DNA of 35,992 bases from an uncultured Hyphomonadaceae bacterium (lineage in GTDB: Bacteria; Pseudomonadota; Alphaproteobacteria; Caulobacterales; Hyphomonadaceae). The notes beneath the pieces are model-generated. The model was not told where the DNA came from. It made no database searches and saw nothing but the letters and a program-made list of their open reading frames with translations. The stretch lies in NCBI GenBank assembly GCA_938011445.1, contig CALLUH010000102.1:1-35992 (forward strand), given 5' to 3'. Positions 9,445 to 17,551 of this stretch are shown here, in pieces (position 1 is the stretch's first letter; the number at the start of each line of letters is the position of its first letter). The position numbers were made by a program, and so were the translations under genes.

Positions 9445-10668
9445 TTAAAGCCCAAGCACCATCTTCGCCATGATATTGCGCTGGATTTCGTTCGAGCCCG
9501 CATAGATACTGGTCTTGCGATAATTGAAATAGCTTGGCGCAGCGGGCGCGGCATAATCGGGCGTCGGCATGTCATAATTCGTCCCCGCCCGCAAATGGCC
9601 CCAAGTGTCCTGCACGAACGGCGCGGCATAACCTCCGCACGCTTCAACAACTAGCTCACTAATCGCTTGCTGGGTCTCCGAGCCCGCGCATTTGAGCATG
9701 GAACTTTCTGGCCCAACCGCTTCGCCAGCCGACAGCGCCGAAAAAATGCGCAGCTCTGTGGCGTTCAGCGCTTCGATACGCATTTCCATCGCCGCCATTT
9801 TGCGCTGGAAGTCGGCGTCCTCTATCAGAGGCCGACCATTTGACTGCTCGACGCTGGCAATCTTCTTCGCCTTGCTCAGCATGTTTTTCAGGCCCGGCGC
9901 ATAGGCATTTCCGCGCTCGAATTGCAGGAGATATTTGGCATAGGTCCAGCCCTTATTCTCCTCTCCGATCAGCGCGTCTTTGATGTTCACACGGACATCC
10001 TCGAAGAAGACTTGATTGATTTCTTGCTGATTGTCAGTCGGGCCATCAAGCGTTGGCAACGAGGAAACCGAGATGCCCTTCAAATCCATCGGGAAGACAA
10101 TAAAGCTTATGCCTTCCTGCGGCTTGCCTTCTTTGGATGTGCGCACAAGGCAGAACATCCAGTCCGCCCATTGGGCATGTGTCGTCCAGATCTTAGAGCC
10201 ATTGAGGACATATTCATCACCGTCGCGCACAGCGCTCATTTGCAAGCTGGCAAGATCAGAGCCGGACCCGGGTTCGGAATATCCCTGACACCACCAAATG
10301 TCCGTAGACAGAATAGGCGGCAAGTGCTGTGCCTTCTGTTCGTCATTGCCAAAGGCCATAATCACGGGCGCAACCATGCCAAGGCCCATCGGCGTCACTT
10401 GCGGCGTACCAGCGGCAGCCATTTCCATATGGAAGATATATTTCTGGCCTGCCGTAAAGCCCGCGCCGCCATATTCGGTTGGCCAATTGGGCGCAATCCA
10501 ACCGCGCTCATGCAGCTTCTTCTGCCATTCGACCATGCCTTCCTTATCAAGATAACCGTTTTTGGACATGGCCTGTTTGGCCCGCAATTCAGCCGTATAG
10601 GCGGTGGCAATCCAGTCGCGCACTTCCTGTGCAAAAGCGCGGTCTTCAGATGTGAAGGCAAGATCCAT
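9445..10668 (-). CDS. Acyl-CoA dehydrogenase (first paralogue)
   Basis: This 407-residue FAD enzyme of the acyl-CoA dehydrogenase family catalyses alpha,beta-desaturation of an acyl-CoA, passing electrons to ETF. Visible signatures are PTEYGGAG in the N-terminal helical domain, WWCQGYSEPGSGSDLAS in the middle beta domain, NGSKIWTTHAQWADW, and the C-terminal YAGSNEIQRNIMAKMVLGL. It is clearly paralogous to the enzyme at 16285-17478, sharing the WWCQGYSEPG and NEIQRNI segments. Length and motifs fit the FadE-like group acting on bulky or branched acyl-CoAs, including steroid side chains, rather than a short-chain enzyme. It lies 38 bp downstream of the ABM monooxygenase gene on the same strand, probably one transcript. 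Confidence 0.94.
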   Translation of the reverse strand: MDLAFTSEDRAFAQEVRDWIATAYTAELRAKQAMSKNGYLDKEGMVEWQKKLHERGWIAPNWPTEYGGAGFTAGQKYIFHMEMAAAGTPQVTPMGLGMVAPVIMAFGNDEQKAQHLPPILSTDIWWCQGYSEPGSGSDLASLQMSAVRDGDEYVLNGSKIWTTHAQWADWMFCLVRTSKEGKPQEGISFIVFPMDLKGISVSSLPTLDGPTDNQQEINQVFFEDVRVNIKDALIGEENKGWTYAKYLLQFERGNAYAPGLKNMLSKAKKIASVEQSNGRPLIEDADFQRKMAAMEMRIEALNATELRIFSALSAGEAVGPESSMLKCAGSETQQAISELVVEACGGYAAPFVQDTWGHLRAGTNYDMPTPDYAAPAAPSYFNYRKTSIYAGSNEIQRNIMAKMVLGL

Positions 10669-10706
10669 TGGGCGATCCTCGTCTTAAGTTGGGCGGCTCG
10701 GCCGGA

Positions 10707-10997
10707 CTAGCTGACAATATCCAGCGTTTCAATTTTTGGCGCGGCGGCAAGACAAGCGCCAAGCCCGCCTTGGGCCGCAAGGAAATAATCGGTTTTGCCA
10801 TGCGCATCGAGCGCCTCTTGGGAGGCATATTGCTCAAGCACGGTGTAGGTCGTCGCGCTGGTTTTCGATTTGAACAATTGATACCAGATGCATCCGGGTT
10901 CATTGGCGTGCACCTTGGCCATTAGGTCTTTGAAGACACCTTCGAAATCTGCCTGTTTTCCATCTTGCACTTCGAGCGTTACGACGAGTCCGATCAT
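10707..10997 (-). CDS. Antibiotic biosynthesis monooxygenase (ABM) domain protein
   Basis: This 96-residue dimeric alpha/beta-barrel protein has the pattern MIGLVVTLEVQDGK, then HANEPGCIWYQL, YTVLEQYASQEALDAH and a C-terminal beta strand. That is the layout of ABM/YgiN-like cofactor-independent quinol monooxygenases and related stress proteins. The open frame starts at 11057, but the ATG at 10997 has AAGAAGGA just before it and gives the normal family length. It precedes an acyl-CoA dehydrogenase gene on the same strand, and it is divergent from the AhpD-like gene across about 160 bp that probably holds both promoters. Substrate is not predictable; quinol or aromatic oxidation are the usual guesses. 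Confidence 0.86.
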   Translation of the reverse strand: MIGLVVTLEVQDGKQADFEGVFKDLMAKVHANEPGCIWYQLFKSKTSATTYTVLEQYASQEALDAHGKTDYFLAAQGGLGACLAAAPKIETLDIVS

Positions 10998-11159
10998 GTT
11001 CTTTATCCTTCTTGGGGTTTCTATCTGGCACTCTAAGGCCAGAGGGCGGTTCTGCAATGCCTAACGTAAGGACAGGCTCTTTTGGAGCCATCACCCTGCC
11101 CTTGACGTCTGCCGCTTAAGCCATAGCCTTGAATAAGGCTGAACAAGGAGACCCCGCTG

Positions 11160-11750
11160 ATGCCAAGATTAAATGCCGCGCCTACCGACGCACTGGCCAA
11201 GGTCCAACCGCTTCTGGATCAGGCCGCCCAAGTGATGGGCTTTACGCCAAATTCGCTAAAGATCATGGCACGTTCACCCGCCATGCTTGAGGGCTTTATG
11301 GCGCTATCTTTTGCCTTGATGGGACCGGGCGCGAAACTCGACCCGCAATTGCGCCAGATGATTGCCAATATTACGAGCGTCGCGGCGGGGTGTAATTATT
11401 GTCAGGCACACACAGCACATGGGGCCGAACGCGTGGGCCTGCCAGCGGAGAAGGTCGAGACTCTCTGGATGTATGAAACAAGTGAGCATTTCAGCGAGGC
11501 AGAACGAGCCGCCCTCTCGCTGGCGCAAGCCGCTGGCAGCGTCCCGAACCAAGCCACAGAGGCACATTTCGAGGCGCTCAAAACCCATTTCAGCGAAGAC
11601 GAAATTGCCGAAATTGTCGGCATTATCTCCTATTTCGGATTTCTGAACCGCTGGAATGACACGCTGGCCACCCCGCTTGAAGAAAACCCGCTACGCTTTG
11701 GCGAAGCGCATCTCGCCGCGTCGGGCTGGAAAGTGGGCAATCATGGCTGA
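11160..11750 (+). CDS. Carboxymuconolactone decarboxylase/AhpD-like peroxidase-family protein
   Basis: This 196-residue helical protein belongs to the carboxymuconolactone decarboxylase/AhpD superfamily. The redox motif CNYCQAHTAHGA is at 78-89, with the CxxC pair C78/C81 and H84, as in AhpD-type peroxidase-related proteins that use a dithiol active site. True carboxymuconolactone decarboxylases lack the CxxC. GGAG at 11147-11150 precedes the ATG. The last 8 bp overlap the start of the metallo-beta-lactamase-fold gene (ATGGCTGA), so the two are translationally coupled and probably act together. A role in detoxifying peroxides or reactive electrophiles is inferred from the motif and not demonstrated. 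Confidence 0.9.
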   Translation: MPRLNAAPTDALAKVQPLLDQAAQVMGFTPNSLKIMARSPAMLEGFMALSFALMGPGAKLDPQLRQMIANITSVAAGCNYCQAHTAHGAERVGLPAEKVETLWMYETSEHFSEAERAALSLAQAAGSVPNQATEAHFEALKTHFSEDEIAEIVGIISYFGFLNRWNDTLATPLEENPLRFGEAHLAASGWKVGNHG

Positions 11751-12726
11751 GCGCTGGACCTATACCAAGGGGCTTAAAGAGCTTGGGGCTGGACAATACG
11801 CCTATTTACAGCCCGATGGCGGCTGGGGCTGGTCGAACGCCGGGCTAATCGTCGATGGCGAAGCCTCACTTCTGGTCGATACGCTGTTTGATATGCCCCT
11901 CACCTATGACATGCTCAAGACAATGAAAGATGCCGCCGGCGTCTCCGGCTCGGACATCCGCGTCATCGTCAACACCCATGCCAATGGCGACCATACCCAT
12001 GGCAATGGCTGCTGCCCCCATGCGGAGATTATCGCCTCTGAGGCGAGTGCGGCAGAAATGGAAGCTTTTGGGGCGAGTGAACTGGCGCAGATTATGAAGA
12101 TGGCGCCGCAGATGGGCGAAGTCGGGGCGTATTTTACCGATGTGTTCGGCATGTTCGATTTTGCCGGCGTCGAGGAACGCCTCCCAACACAGACATTTTC
12201 AGGCCAGCTTGACCTGACCGTGGGCGACCGCAAAGTCGAGCTGATCGAAGTCGGCCCGGCCCATACCGCAGGCGACGTTCTGGTGCATGTACCGGACACA
12301 GGCACGATCTATACCGGCGACATCCTGTTCATCAATTCAACACCCTTGATGTGGGCTGGCCCCGTTTCAAACTGGATTGCCGCTTGCGACCGGATTCTGG
12401 CGCTCAACCCAAGCGCAATTGTGCCCGGGCACGGCCCGATCACCGATGCGGCGGGGGTAAAGCAGGTTCAGGCCTATTTGCGCTATGTCGATGCCGAAGC
12501 CCGCAAACGCTATGATGCGGGGCTATCGGTGCGCGAGGCTTGCCATGATATTGCGCTGGGGGATTTCTCAAGCTGGGGCGACGCCGAGCGGATCGCGGTG
12601 AATGTCTCGACGCTTTATCGCGAATATGACGGCAAACTCGACGCACCCGATGATCCGGTTGGCCTGTTCGTGCTGATGAACGAGATGCGCACTGCCCAAC
12701 GTAACCAACATACAGCCGGACCTTAG
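11743..12726 (+). CDS. MBL-fold metallo-hydrolase
   Basis: This 327-residue metallo-beta-lactamase-fold hydrolase has the metal-binding signature HANGDH at 79-84, a second histidine region GPAHTAGD, an acidic ligand in YTGDILF, and the late GHGPI motif. Together these make a complete dinuclear zinc site. The domain runs from about residue 30 to 240, and a helical C-terminal extension (to 327) follows, typical of the subgroup often annotated as cyclase or quinoprotein-relay MBL proteins. The frame is open from 11656, but the ATG at 11743 overlaps the stop of the AhpD-like gene by 8 bp and is the natural start. Substrate unknown. Coupling to a dithiol protein suggests joint handling of a thioester, peroxide or lactone. 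Confidence 0.9.
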   Translation: MAERWTYTKGLKELGAGQYAYLQPDGGWGWSNAGLIVDGEASLLVDTLFDMPLTYDMLKTMKDAAGVSGSDIRVIVNTHANGDHTHGNGCCPHAEIIASEASAAEMEAFGASELAQIMKMAPQMGEVGAYFTDVFGMFDFAGVEERLPTQTFSGQLDLTVGDRKVELIEVGPAHTAGDVLVHVPDTGTIYTGDILFINSTPLMWAGPVSNWIAACDRILALNPSAIVPGHGPITDAAGVKQVQAYLRYVDAEARKRYDAGLSVREACHDIALGDFSSWGDAERIAVNVSTLYREYDGKLDAPDDPVGLFVLMNEMRTAQRNQHTAGP

Positions 12727-12752
12727 TCTGTTCAATATTGCAAGACTGTCGG

Positions 12753-13553
12753 TTACTTCCCTTCAAAGATGGCGTCACGCTTCTCAAGAATCGCGTTGAC
12801 GCCTTCGATATGATCATCCGTGTGATGCATCATCGACTGGGCGGCGGCGGACATTTCCATAATGGTTTCATAGCTCGCGGTCTGGCCATGGCGCAGGAGC
12901 GTCTTGGCAACGCGCAAGGATTGGGGCGGTTGGGCGGCCATCTCCTCGGCAAGCTTGATCGCTTCATCCATGAGCTGATCAGGCGCAACGGCGCGGGAGA
13001 CGAGGCCCCAATCGGTTGCCGTCGCCGCATCAATGACACGCCCTGTAAATAGCAGTTCAGCCGCGCGCGAATTACCAATAATCCGCGGTAGGAGCCACGC
13101 CCCACCATCGCCCGGGATCAGGCCGAGCTTCAGGAATGTGACACCGAATTTCGCTCTCTCCGACGCAATCCGCACATCCGCCATGCAGGCCACATCGCAG
13201 CCCAGCCCAATGGCCGCGCCATTGACCGCAGAGATCAGCGGTATTTCAAGATTGTAGAGACTGGTCACGATCCGGTGGATATTGCGCCGATACCCTTCGC
13301 GCACATTATAGGGACTGCCCGCGAAAGCGCCCGTCCGGTCGCGCATGGCTTTCACATCGCCACCAGCGGAGAAAGCCCGCCCTGCCCCCGTCAGGATCGC
13401 AACACGGATCGAAGGATCATCCTCAATGGACGCGCAAGCTGCTGCAACCGCCGCGCCATCGCCTTCTTGGCCAAGCGCGTTCATCATGTCGGGCCGATTT
13501 AGGGTGAGAACGGCGATAGCGCCGCGCTTTTCAGTAAGAATAATGTCAGACAT
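12753..13553 (-). CDS. Enoyl-CoA hydratase/isomerase family protein
   Basis: This 266-residue crotonase-fold protein hydrates or isomerises enoyl-CoA in beta-oxidation-like pathways. The N-terminal IAVLTLNRPDMMNAL, the first oxyanion-hole segment GAGRAFSAGGDVKAM and the second INGAAIGLGCDVACMADVR are all present. The position of the usual catalytic glutamates is occupied by KLGLIPGDGGAWLLPRI, where the EE pair of classical hydratases is not obvious and a single D remains, so isomerase or other crotonase chemistry is possible. The start at 13553 (ATG) is preceded by AAAGG; a GTG at 13562 overlaps that Shine-Dalgarno and is less likely. It lies beside acyl-CoA dehydrogenase genes and is convergent with the MBL gene. 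Confidence 0.91.
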   Translation of the reverse strand: MSDIILTEKRGAIAVLTLNRPDMMNALGQEGDGAAVAAACASIEDDPSIRVAILTGAGRAFSAGGDVKAMRDRTGAFAGSPYNVREGYRRNIHRIVTSLYNLEIPLISAVNGAAIGLGCDVACMADVRIASERAKFGVTFLKLGLIPGDGGAWLLPRIIGNSRAAELLFTGRVIDAATATDWGLVSRAVAPDQLMDEAIKLAEEMAAQPPQSLRVAKTLLRHGQTASYETIMEMSAAAQSMMHHTDDHIEGVNAILEKRDAIFEGK

Positions 13554-13623
13554 GTGTGGCACCTTTTATGAAGAGTTCGATCGCTGCTAATGGCTTAACG
13601 GCTGATCTTATGAGGGGGAAGTC

Positions 13624-14277
13624 TTATTGCTCGGCCCGAACGCCTTGCGGCGGATCAGTGTCTTCGGCTCGGGCGGCGTCATAGCCCGGCACAACCACCC
13701 ATTTGATCGCTACTGAAAACAGTATAACTGCAACAAAAAAATCCCCGAACGTTGTATAGTAAAGCCAGATGTCTTTCGAAACGAGGCGCACAACCCCCCA
13801 ATTGAGCAAAGCCATGATAATAGACATAGCTCCAAGCGCGAGCGCCAAACGCTGCGGGACAATATCAGGCATAAACATATAGCGGGAAGTCCGTTCACCC
13901 AGATAACGCCCCTTCAATATCACCCCATCTAACAAATAGAGCGTCGCGCCGAAAAGGCCCATCACCGTCGTGCGCATCTGGATAAGATATTCGTCTTGCA
14001 GCACAAACGCGTAGATCGCCGATATGATCATCATGACAATGCCGAACAGGGCCAGCCCGCCAAGCAGATCAACCTTTTTGACAAATTGCTGGACCACGAC
14101 GAGCGCCAGCCCTGCGACCGCGCCCCAAATGGCAGCCGTCGTAAGGTCGGTCCATTTGGCCACAAAGAAAAAGACAAAACCCAAGCCAATGTCCACCGCA
14201 AGCGATGGCCAATTGCGCTTGAACTTCTCTCTCTGATCCGTCTGCGCGTTTCTACTCTGCAGCAACAGACATATCAC
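13624..14277 (-). CDS. Septation protein A (YciB/IspZ) family membrane protein
   Basis: This protein of up to 217 residues has five or six hydrophobic segments and the pattern of the intracellular septation protein A family (YciB/IspZ). Early VDIGLGFVFFFVAKW and AAIWGAVAGLALVVVQ precede TVMGLFGATLYLLDGVILKGRYLG and LALALGAMSIIMALLNW. E. coli YciB is an inner-membrane protein linked to envelope integrity and division. The start is uncertain: GTG at 14277 overlaps the end of the upstream acyl-CoA dehydrogenase gene by 26 bp, while a TTG at 14265 is also possible. The hydrophilic C-terminus (DTDPPQGVRAEQ) is cytoplasmic or disordered. Overlap implies co-expression with the dehydrogenase. Confidence 0.82.
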   Translation of the reverse strand: MICLLLQSRNAQTDQREKFKRNWPSLAVDIGLGFVFFFVAKWTDLTTAAIWGAVAGLALVVVQQFVKKVDLLGGLALFGIVMMIISAIYAFVLQDEYLIQMRTTVMGLFGATLYLLDGVILKGRYLGERTSRYMFMPDIVPQRLALALGAMSIIMALLNWGVVRLVSKDIWLYYTTFGDFFVAVILFSVAIKWVVVPGYDAARAEDTDPPQGVRAEQ

Positions 14278-15409
14278 CCGCTGAAAGCGCAGTGTAGCGC
14301 TTCATATGGTGATCGACATTGCCAAGCTCGGCATCGATCATGGTCAGGCGTTTGAAGTAGTGGCCAACAGCCAACTCTTCAGTCATTCCCATACCGCCAT
14401 GGATCTGGATAGATTCCTGCCCGACAAATCGCCCAGCCTGTCCGATCTTCACCTTGGCAGCAGAGGCAGCTTTCTTGCGCTCGATCTCGTCTTCGCCAAG
14501 CTTCAGGGTCGCCATATAGGTCATGGATACCGATTGCTCATGCTCCATGAACATGTCGACCATACGGTGCTGGAGCACTTGGAACTTGCCAATCGGCGTG
14601 CCGAACTGCTTACGCTGGCGGGAATATTCAACCGTCATTTTATGCGCAACCCCCATCACCCCACACGCTTCTGCGCAAAGGGCCGCAACCGCTTCGTCCG
14701 CAATTTGCTCGACGAGCGGTAATCCGTGATCTGCTTCGCCGACCAGATGCTCGGCGGGCACTGACACATTCTCGAAATAAACCTCAGAGGCGCGACGCCC
14801 ATCAACCGTAGGATAGTCGCGTGTGGACACGCCTTCAGACCCTTTCTCCACAATGAAGACAGAGACCCCGCCTCCATCGCGCTGGCCGCCGCTTGTGCGC
14901 GCGGTGACGATGAAATGGGTCGCCCAAGGCGCGCCGATGACGACAGCCTTATGGCCATTAAGAACATAACCGCCCGCCTCCGATTTGGCGGTCGTTTCCA
15001 GATCGGCAAGATTATAGCGCCCGCGTGGCTCGGCATAGGCAAAGGCGAAGATCTGCTCGCCGCTCATAATACCCGCAAGATGGTTCTCTTTCTGCGCGGA
15101 CGTGCCCGCGCTGCGAAGGAACCCGCCGCCACAAACGACGCTTGGGATAAATGGCTCTGTGACAAGGCCTTTGCCGAACTCTTCCATGACGACCATCGCA
15201 TCAATCGCATCTCCGCCCAGCCCGCCATCTTCTTCACTAAACGGCGCCATTAGCAAGCCAAGCTCGGCAAATTGCGCCCATAATGCCGGATCGCGGCCAA
15301 GCTCTGTCCCAAGAGCTGCGCGCCGCGTATCGAAATCATACTTCTCGCGGATCAGCCGTGCGAGGCTGTCCCGGATCATGGTTTGCTCGTCGGTAAAATT
15401 GAAATCCAT
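14252..15409 (-). CDS. Acyl-CoA dehydrogenase (second, FadE-partner type)
   Basis: This 385-residue member of the acyl-CoA dehydrogenase family starts MDFNFTDEQTMIRDSLARL and has FSEEDGGLGGDAIDAM in the N-terminal domain. AYAEPRGRYNLADL takes the place of the SEPGSGSD segment of its neighbours. Late segments are YSRQRKQFGTPIGKFQVLQHRMVDM and ESIQIHGGMGMTEELAVGHYFKRL, both highly conserved for FAD and CoA binding. It is diverged from the two 400-residue paralogues in this window. That is the pattern of heteromeric alpha2-beta2 dehydrogenases known from steroid side-chain degradation, where one subunit is catalytic and one is degenerate; a pair with the enzyme at 16285-17478 is inference. GGGAAGAG precedes the ATG. 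A palindrome lies upstream. Confidence 0.94.
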   Translation of the reverse strand: MDFNFTDEQTMIRDSLARLIREKYDFDTRRAALGTELGRDPALWAQFAELGLLMAPFSEEDGGLGGDAIDAMVVMEEFGKGLVTEPFIPSVVCGGGFLRSAGTSAQKENHLAGIMSGEQIFAFAYAEPRGRYNLADLETTAKSEAGGYVLNGHKAVVIGAPWATHFIVTARTSGGQRDGGGVSVFIVEKGSEGVSTRDYPTVDGRRASEVYFENVSVPAEHLVGEADHGLPLVEQIADEAVAALCAEACGVMGVAHKMTVEYSRQRKQFGTPIGKFQVLQHRMVDMFMEHEQSVSMTYMATLKLGEDEIERKKAASAAKVKIGQAGRFVGQESIQIHGGMGMTEELAVGHYFKRLTMIDAELGNVDHHMKRYTALSAGDMSVAAE

Positions 15410-15475
15410 CTTCGGCTCTTCCCATCATTTAGTGTGCGAATGACTTACGCTTCATCCACCGTTACCCTCTGTTCT

Positions 15476-15507
15476 ATTCTAACAGGCAAATGAGGCAATA
15501 ATTATTG
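15476..15507 (-). promoter_or_regulatory. Candidate -10 element with operator-like palindrome upstream of the second acyl-CoA dehydrogenase
   Basis: On the minus strand a good -10 hexamer, TAGAAT, lies at 15476-15481, about 66 bp before the dehydrogenase ATG. The place where a -35 element should be (15498-15504) has no consensus and is instead covered by a perfect 12-bp palindrome, CAATAATTATTG, at 15496-15507. A palindrome over a weak -35 is what one expects for a dimeric regulator of the TetR or MarR type. The assignment is by eye only. Confidence 0.35.
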
Positions 15508-15554
15508 TTGGCTACCGCAGCGTCAGCTTACCAGTTTATCCAGCAAGCACCGAT

Positions 15555-16175
15555 CTATTCATCAAGCAATTGCGCGCACTCGCCGAGCGCGGCCAAATTC
15601 GCAGGCGTTTCGGGCACAACCGGCGAGAACATCTCAATCGCACGGTCATTCTCGCCATCATCCCAGCCAAACCGGACCGTCGTGCCCCAATCGAGCGAGA
15701 CCACCACACTGGTTTCAATATCCCCATCGACTACGGTCACATATTGGGCCGGCCGTTTGCCATCAATTTGTGACACAGCATAACTTGTCCGCTGACCGGC
15801 CTTATACGTCGTTAGCACCGTGTCTGCGCTACCGACTTCAACCGAGCGGCCAGCCTGTAGTGGCCAGAATCGCATCAGGTTTTCGCGCTCTCGCTTACTG
15901 GGCATCTGATAGGCGCAGGAGGTGATGTGAATTCCCGAAAACTCTACGAAATAGGATAAGGGTTCTTCGAGGTCGTTAAAGAGATCATAGACGTATATCG
16001 CAAAATCTTCACCGCGTGCGACGACTTTGCTGATACGCTTGTCGCGGCCATCCTTGTTGAATTGGCCCTGCCAAGTGATCTGGGTGCCAATCTCCGGTGA
16101 CTTGTAGCTTGGTTCCGCAAACCCCCAACTAGCCAAGATCAGTCCCGTTATGACAAGGCTTAAAACACGTATCAT
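15555..16175 (-). CDS. Secreted protein of unknown function
   Basis: I do not recognise this 206-residue protein. It begins MIRVLSLVITGLILASWGFAEP, a clear Sec signal peptide with cleavage likely after the FA at about 19-20. The mature part is mostly beta-strand by eye, with alternating hydrophobic residues (DFAIYVYDLF, TSVVVSLDWGTTVRFGWD), two cysteines far apart (in ITSCAYQM and LGECAQ) and no catalytic motif. It is likely periplasmic. AAGTGGG precedes the ATG. It sits alone between two acyl-CoA dehydrogenase genes on the same strand, with gaps of over 100 bp on both sides, so it may be an independent unit. Confidence 0.75.
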   Translation of the reverse strand: MIRVLSLVITGLILASWGFAEPSYKSPEIGTQITWQGQFNKDGRDKRISKVVARGEDFAIYVYDLFNDLEEPLSYFVEFSGIHITSCAYQMPSKRERENLMRFWPLQAGRSVEVGSADTVLTTYKAGQRTSYAVSQIDGKRPAQYVTVVDGDIETSVVVSLDWGTTVRFGWDDGENDRAIEMFSPVVPETPANLAALGECAQLLDE

Positions 16176-16284
16176 GGACCCACTTTCTGCGAGCGCTAAA
16201 GGCGGTAATTCTTCCCAGCGTTAACTCTATTACCCAAGCGCTCAAGTGACGTAAAGTCCGGTTCGCAGATCAGATCATTCCGCG

Positions 16285-17478
16285 TTAAAGCCCGAGGATC
16301 ATTTTGGAGATGATGTTGCGTTGGATCTCATTGGAGCCACCATAGATCGAGGTTTTCCGCATGTTGAAATACAGCGGCGCGGAAGCGGGTGCATATTCCG
16401 GTCCGATCGGACGGGTATTGGAGCCGTCTTCCGGAAATCCGCGAAAATATGGGTGACCATAATTCCCGGCTGCTTCGAGTGTTAACTCGGTCAGCCGCTG
16501 CTGGATTTCAGTGCCTTTGATCTTGAGGATCGAACTTTCCGGACCCGGCCCCTTGCCCTGGGCCTCTCCAGCCAATGTCCGCAATTCAGTAAACTCAAGC
16601 GCGGTCAGATCAATCTCCAATTGGGAAATCTTACGGGCGAAATCGCGATCCGTGATCAGTGGCTCACCATCCAGCAATTCAGTTGACGCCAATGACCGCA
16701 GACGCTCAACCCCGCGTTTCGACCGGGCAACACCGGCAATACCGGAGCGTTCGTGCGCAAGCAGGAATTTCGCATAGGTCCAGCCCATATTCTCCTCGCC
16801 GACGCGGTTTTCAACAGGCACACGGACATCGGTTAGCCATGTCTCATTGACCTCATGCCCGCCATCAATTGTGATGATCGGGCGCACTTCAATGCCCGGC
16901 GTTTTCATATCTATCAGGATAAAACTTATGCCCTTTTGGGGTTTGTCCGCATCGGGGTCCGTCCGGCACAGGAAAAAGCCCCAATCGGCATGCTGGGCAA
17001 GCGTCGTCCATGTCTTTTGGCCATTGATGACATAGTGATCACCATCACGCACCGCCGTGGTCTTGACGCTGGCAAGGTCGGACCCCGCGCCCGGCTCGGA
17101 ATAACCCTGACACCACCACTCTTCGCCCGAGAGAATTTTCGGCAAATAGCGGTCTTTCTGCTCCTGCGTACCAAAAGTATATATCACAGGCGCCACCATC
17201 GCGATGCCGAACGGAAGCGGCATGATCGCATCAACAGCAGCATTTTCTTCAGACCAGATATAGCGCTGTGTTGCCGTCCAGCCTGTTCCGCCATGTTCGA
17301 CAGGCCATGCCGGCGCGGCCCAACCCTTTTTCGCTAGGATTTTGTGCCAGGCAAGGAACTCATCTTTGGTCAGATCATCCGCACCACGCATCGCCGCCTG
17401 TTCGGGATAATTCTCTTGGATGAAGGCTCTGACTTCATCCCGAAACGCGATCTCTTCCGCTGAAAATTCCAAATTCAT
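16285..17478 (-). CDS. Acyl-CoA dehydrogenase (third)
   Basis: This 397-residue acyl-CoA dehydrogenase has PVEHGGTGWTATQRYIW in the N-terminal domain, WWCQGYSEPGAGSDLAS and INGQKTWTTLAQHADW in the beta domain, and SIYGGSNEIQRNIISKMILGL at the C-terminus. It is a paralogue of the enzyme at 9445-10668, with which it shares these blocks almost word for word, but the two differ widely elsewhere, so the duplication is old. AGAGGG precedes the ATG with good spacing. It is the natural large-subunit candidate for a complex with the 385-residue enzyme at 14252-15409. The acyl substrate cannot be deduced; a ring-containing or branched acyl-CoA is plausible. Confidence 0.94.
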   Translation of the reverse strand: MNLEFSAEEIAFRDEVRAFIQENYPEQAAMRGADDLTKDEFLAWHKILAKKGWAAPAWPVEHGGTGWTATQRYIWSEENAAVDAIMPLPFGIAMVAPVIYTFGTQEQKDRYLPKILSGEEWWCQGYSEPGAGSDLASVKTTAVRDGDHYVINGQKTWTTLAQHADWGFFLCRTDPDADKPQKGISFILIDMKTPGIEVRPIITIDGGHEVNETWLTDVRVPVENRVGEENMGWTYAKFLLAHERSGIAGVARSKRGVERLRSLASTELLDGEPLITDRDFARKISQLEIDLTALEFTELRTLAGEAQGKGPGPESSILKIKGTEIQQRLTELTLEAAGNYGHPYFRGFPEDGSNTRPIGPEYAPASAPLYFNMRKTSIYGGSNEIQRNIISKMILGL

Positions 17479-17551
17479 ATCAAGCCCTCTAAAATGCAGT
17501 TTATCATTAGCGTGTTTCCAGAAATTGCAAAATCATACCAATTGTCGCTGG

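Noticed and set aside
9922-10710. 262-residue plus-strand frame opposite an acyl-CoA dehydrogenase
   Set aside because: The minus-strand gene has all family motifs; the shadow has none.
12724-12746. AGTCT/AGACT repeat between convergent MBL and hydratase genes as a terminator
   Set aside because: Only five pairs with a 13-base loop and no T-run.
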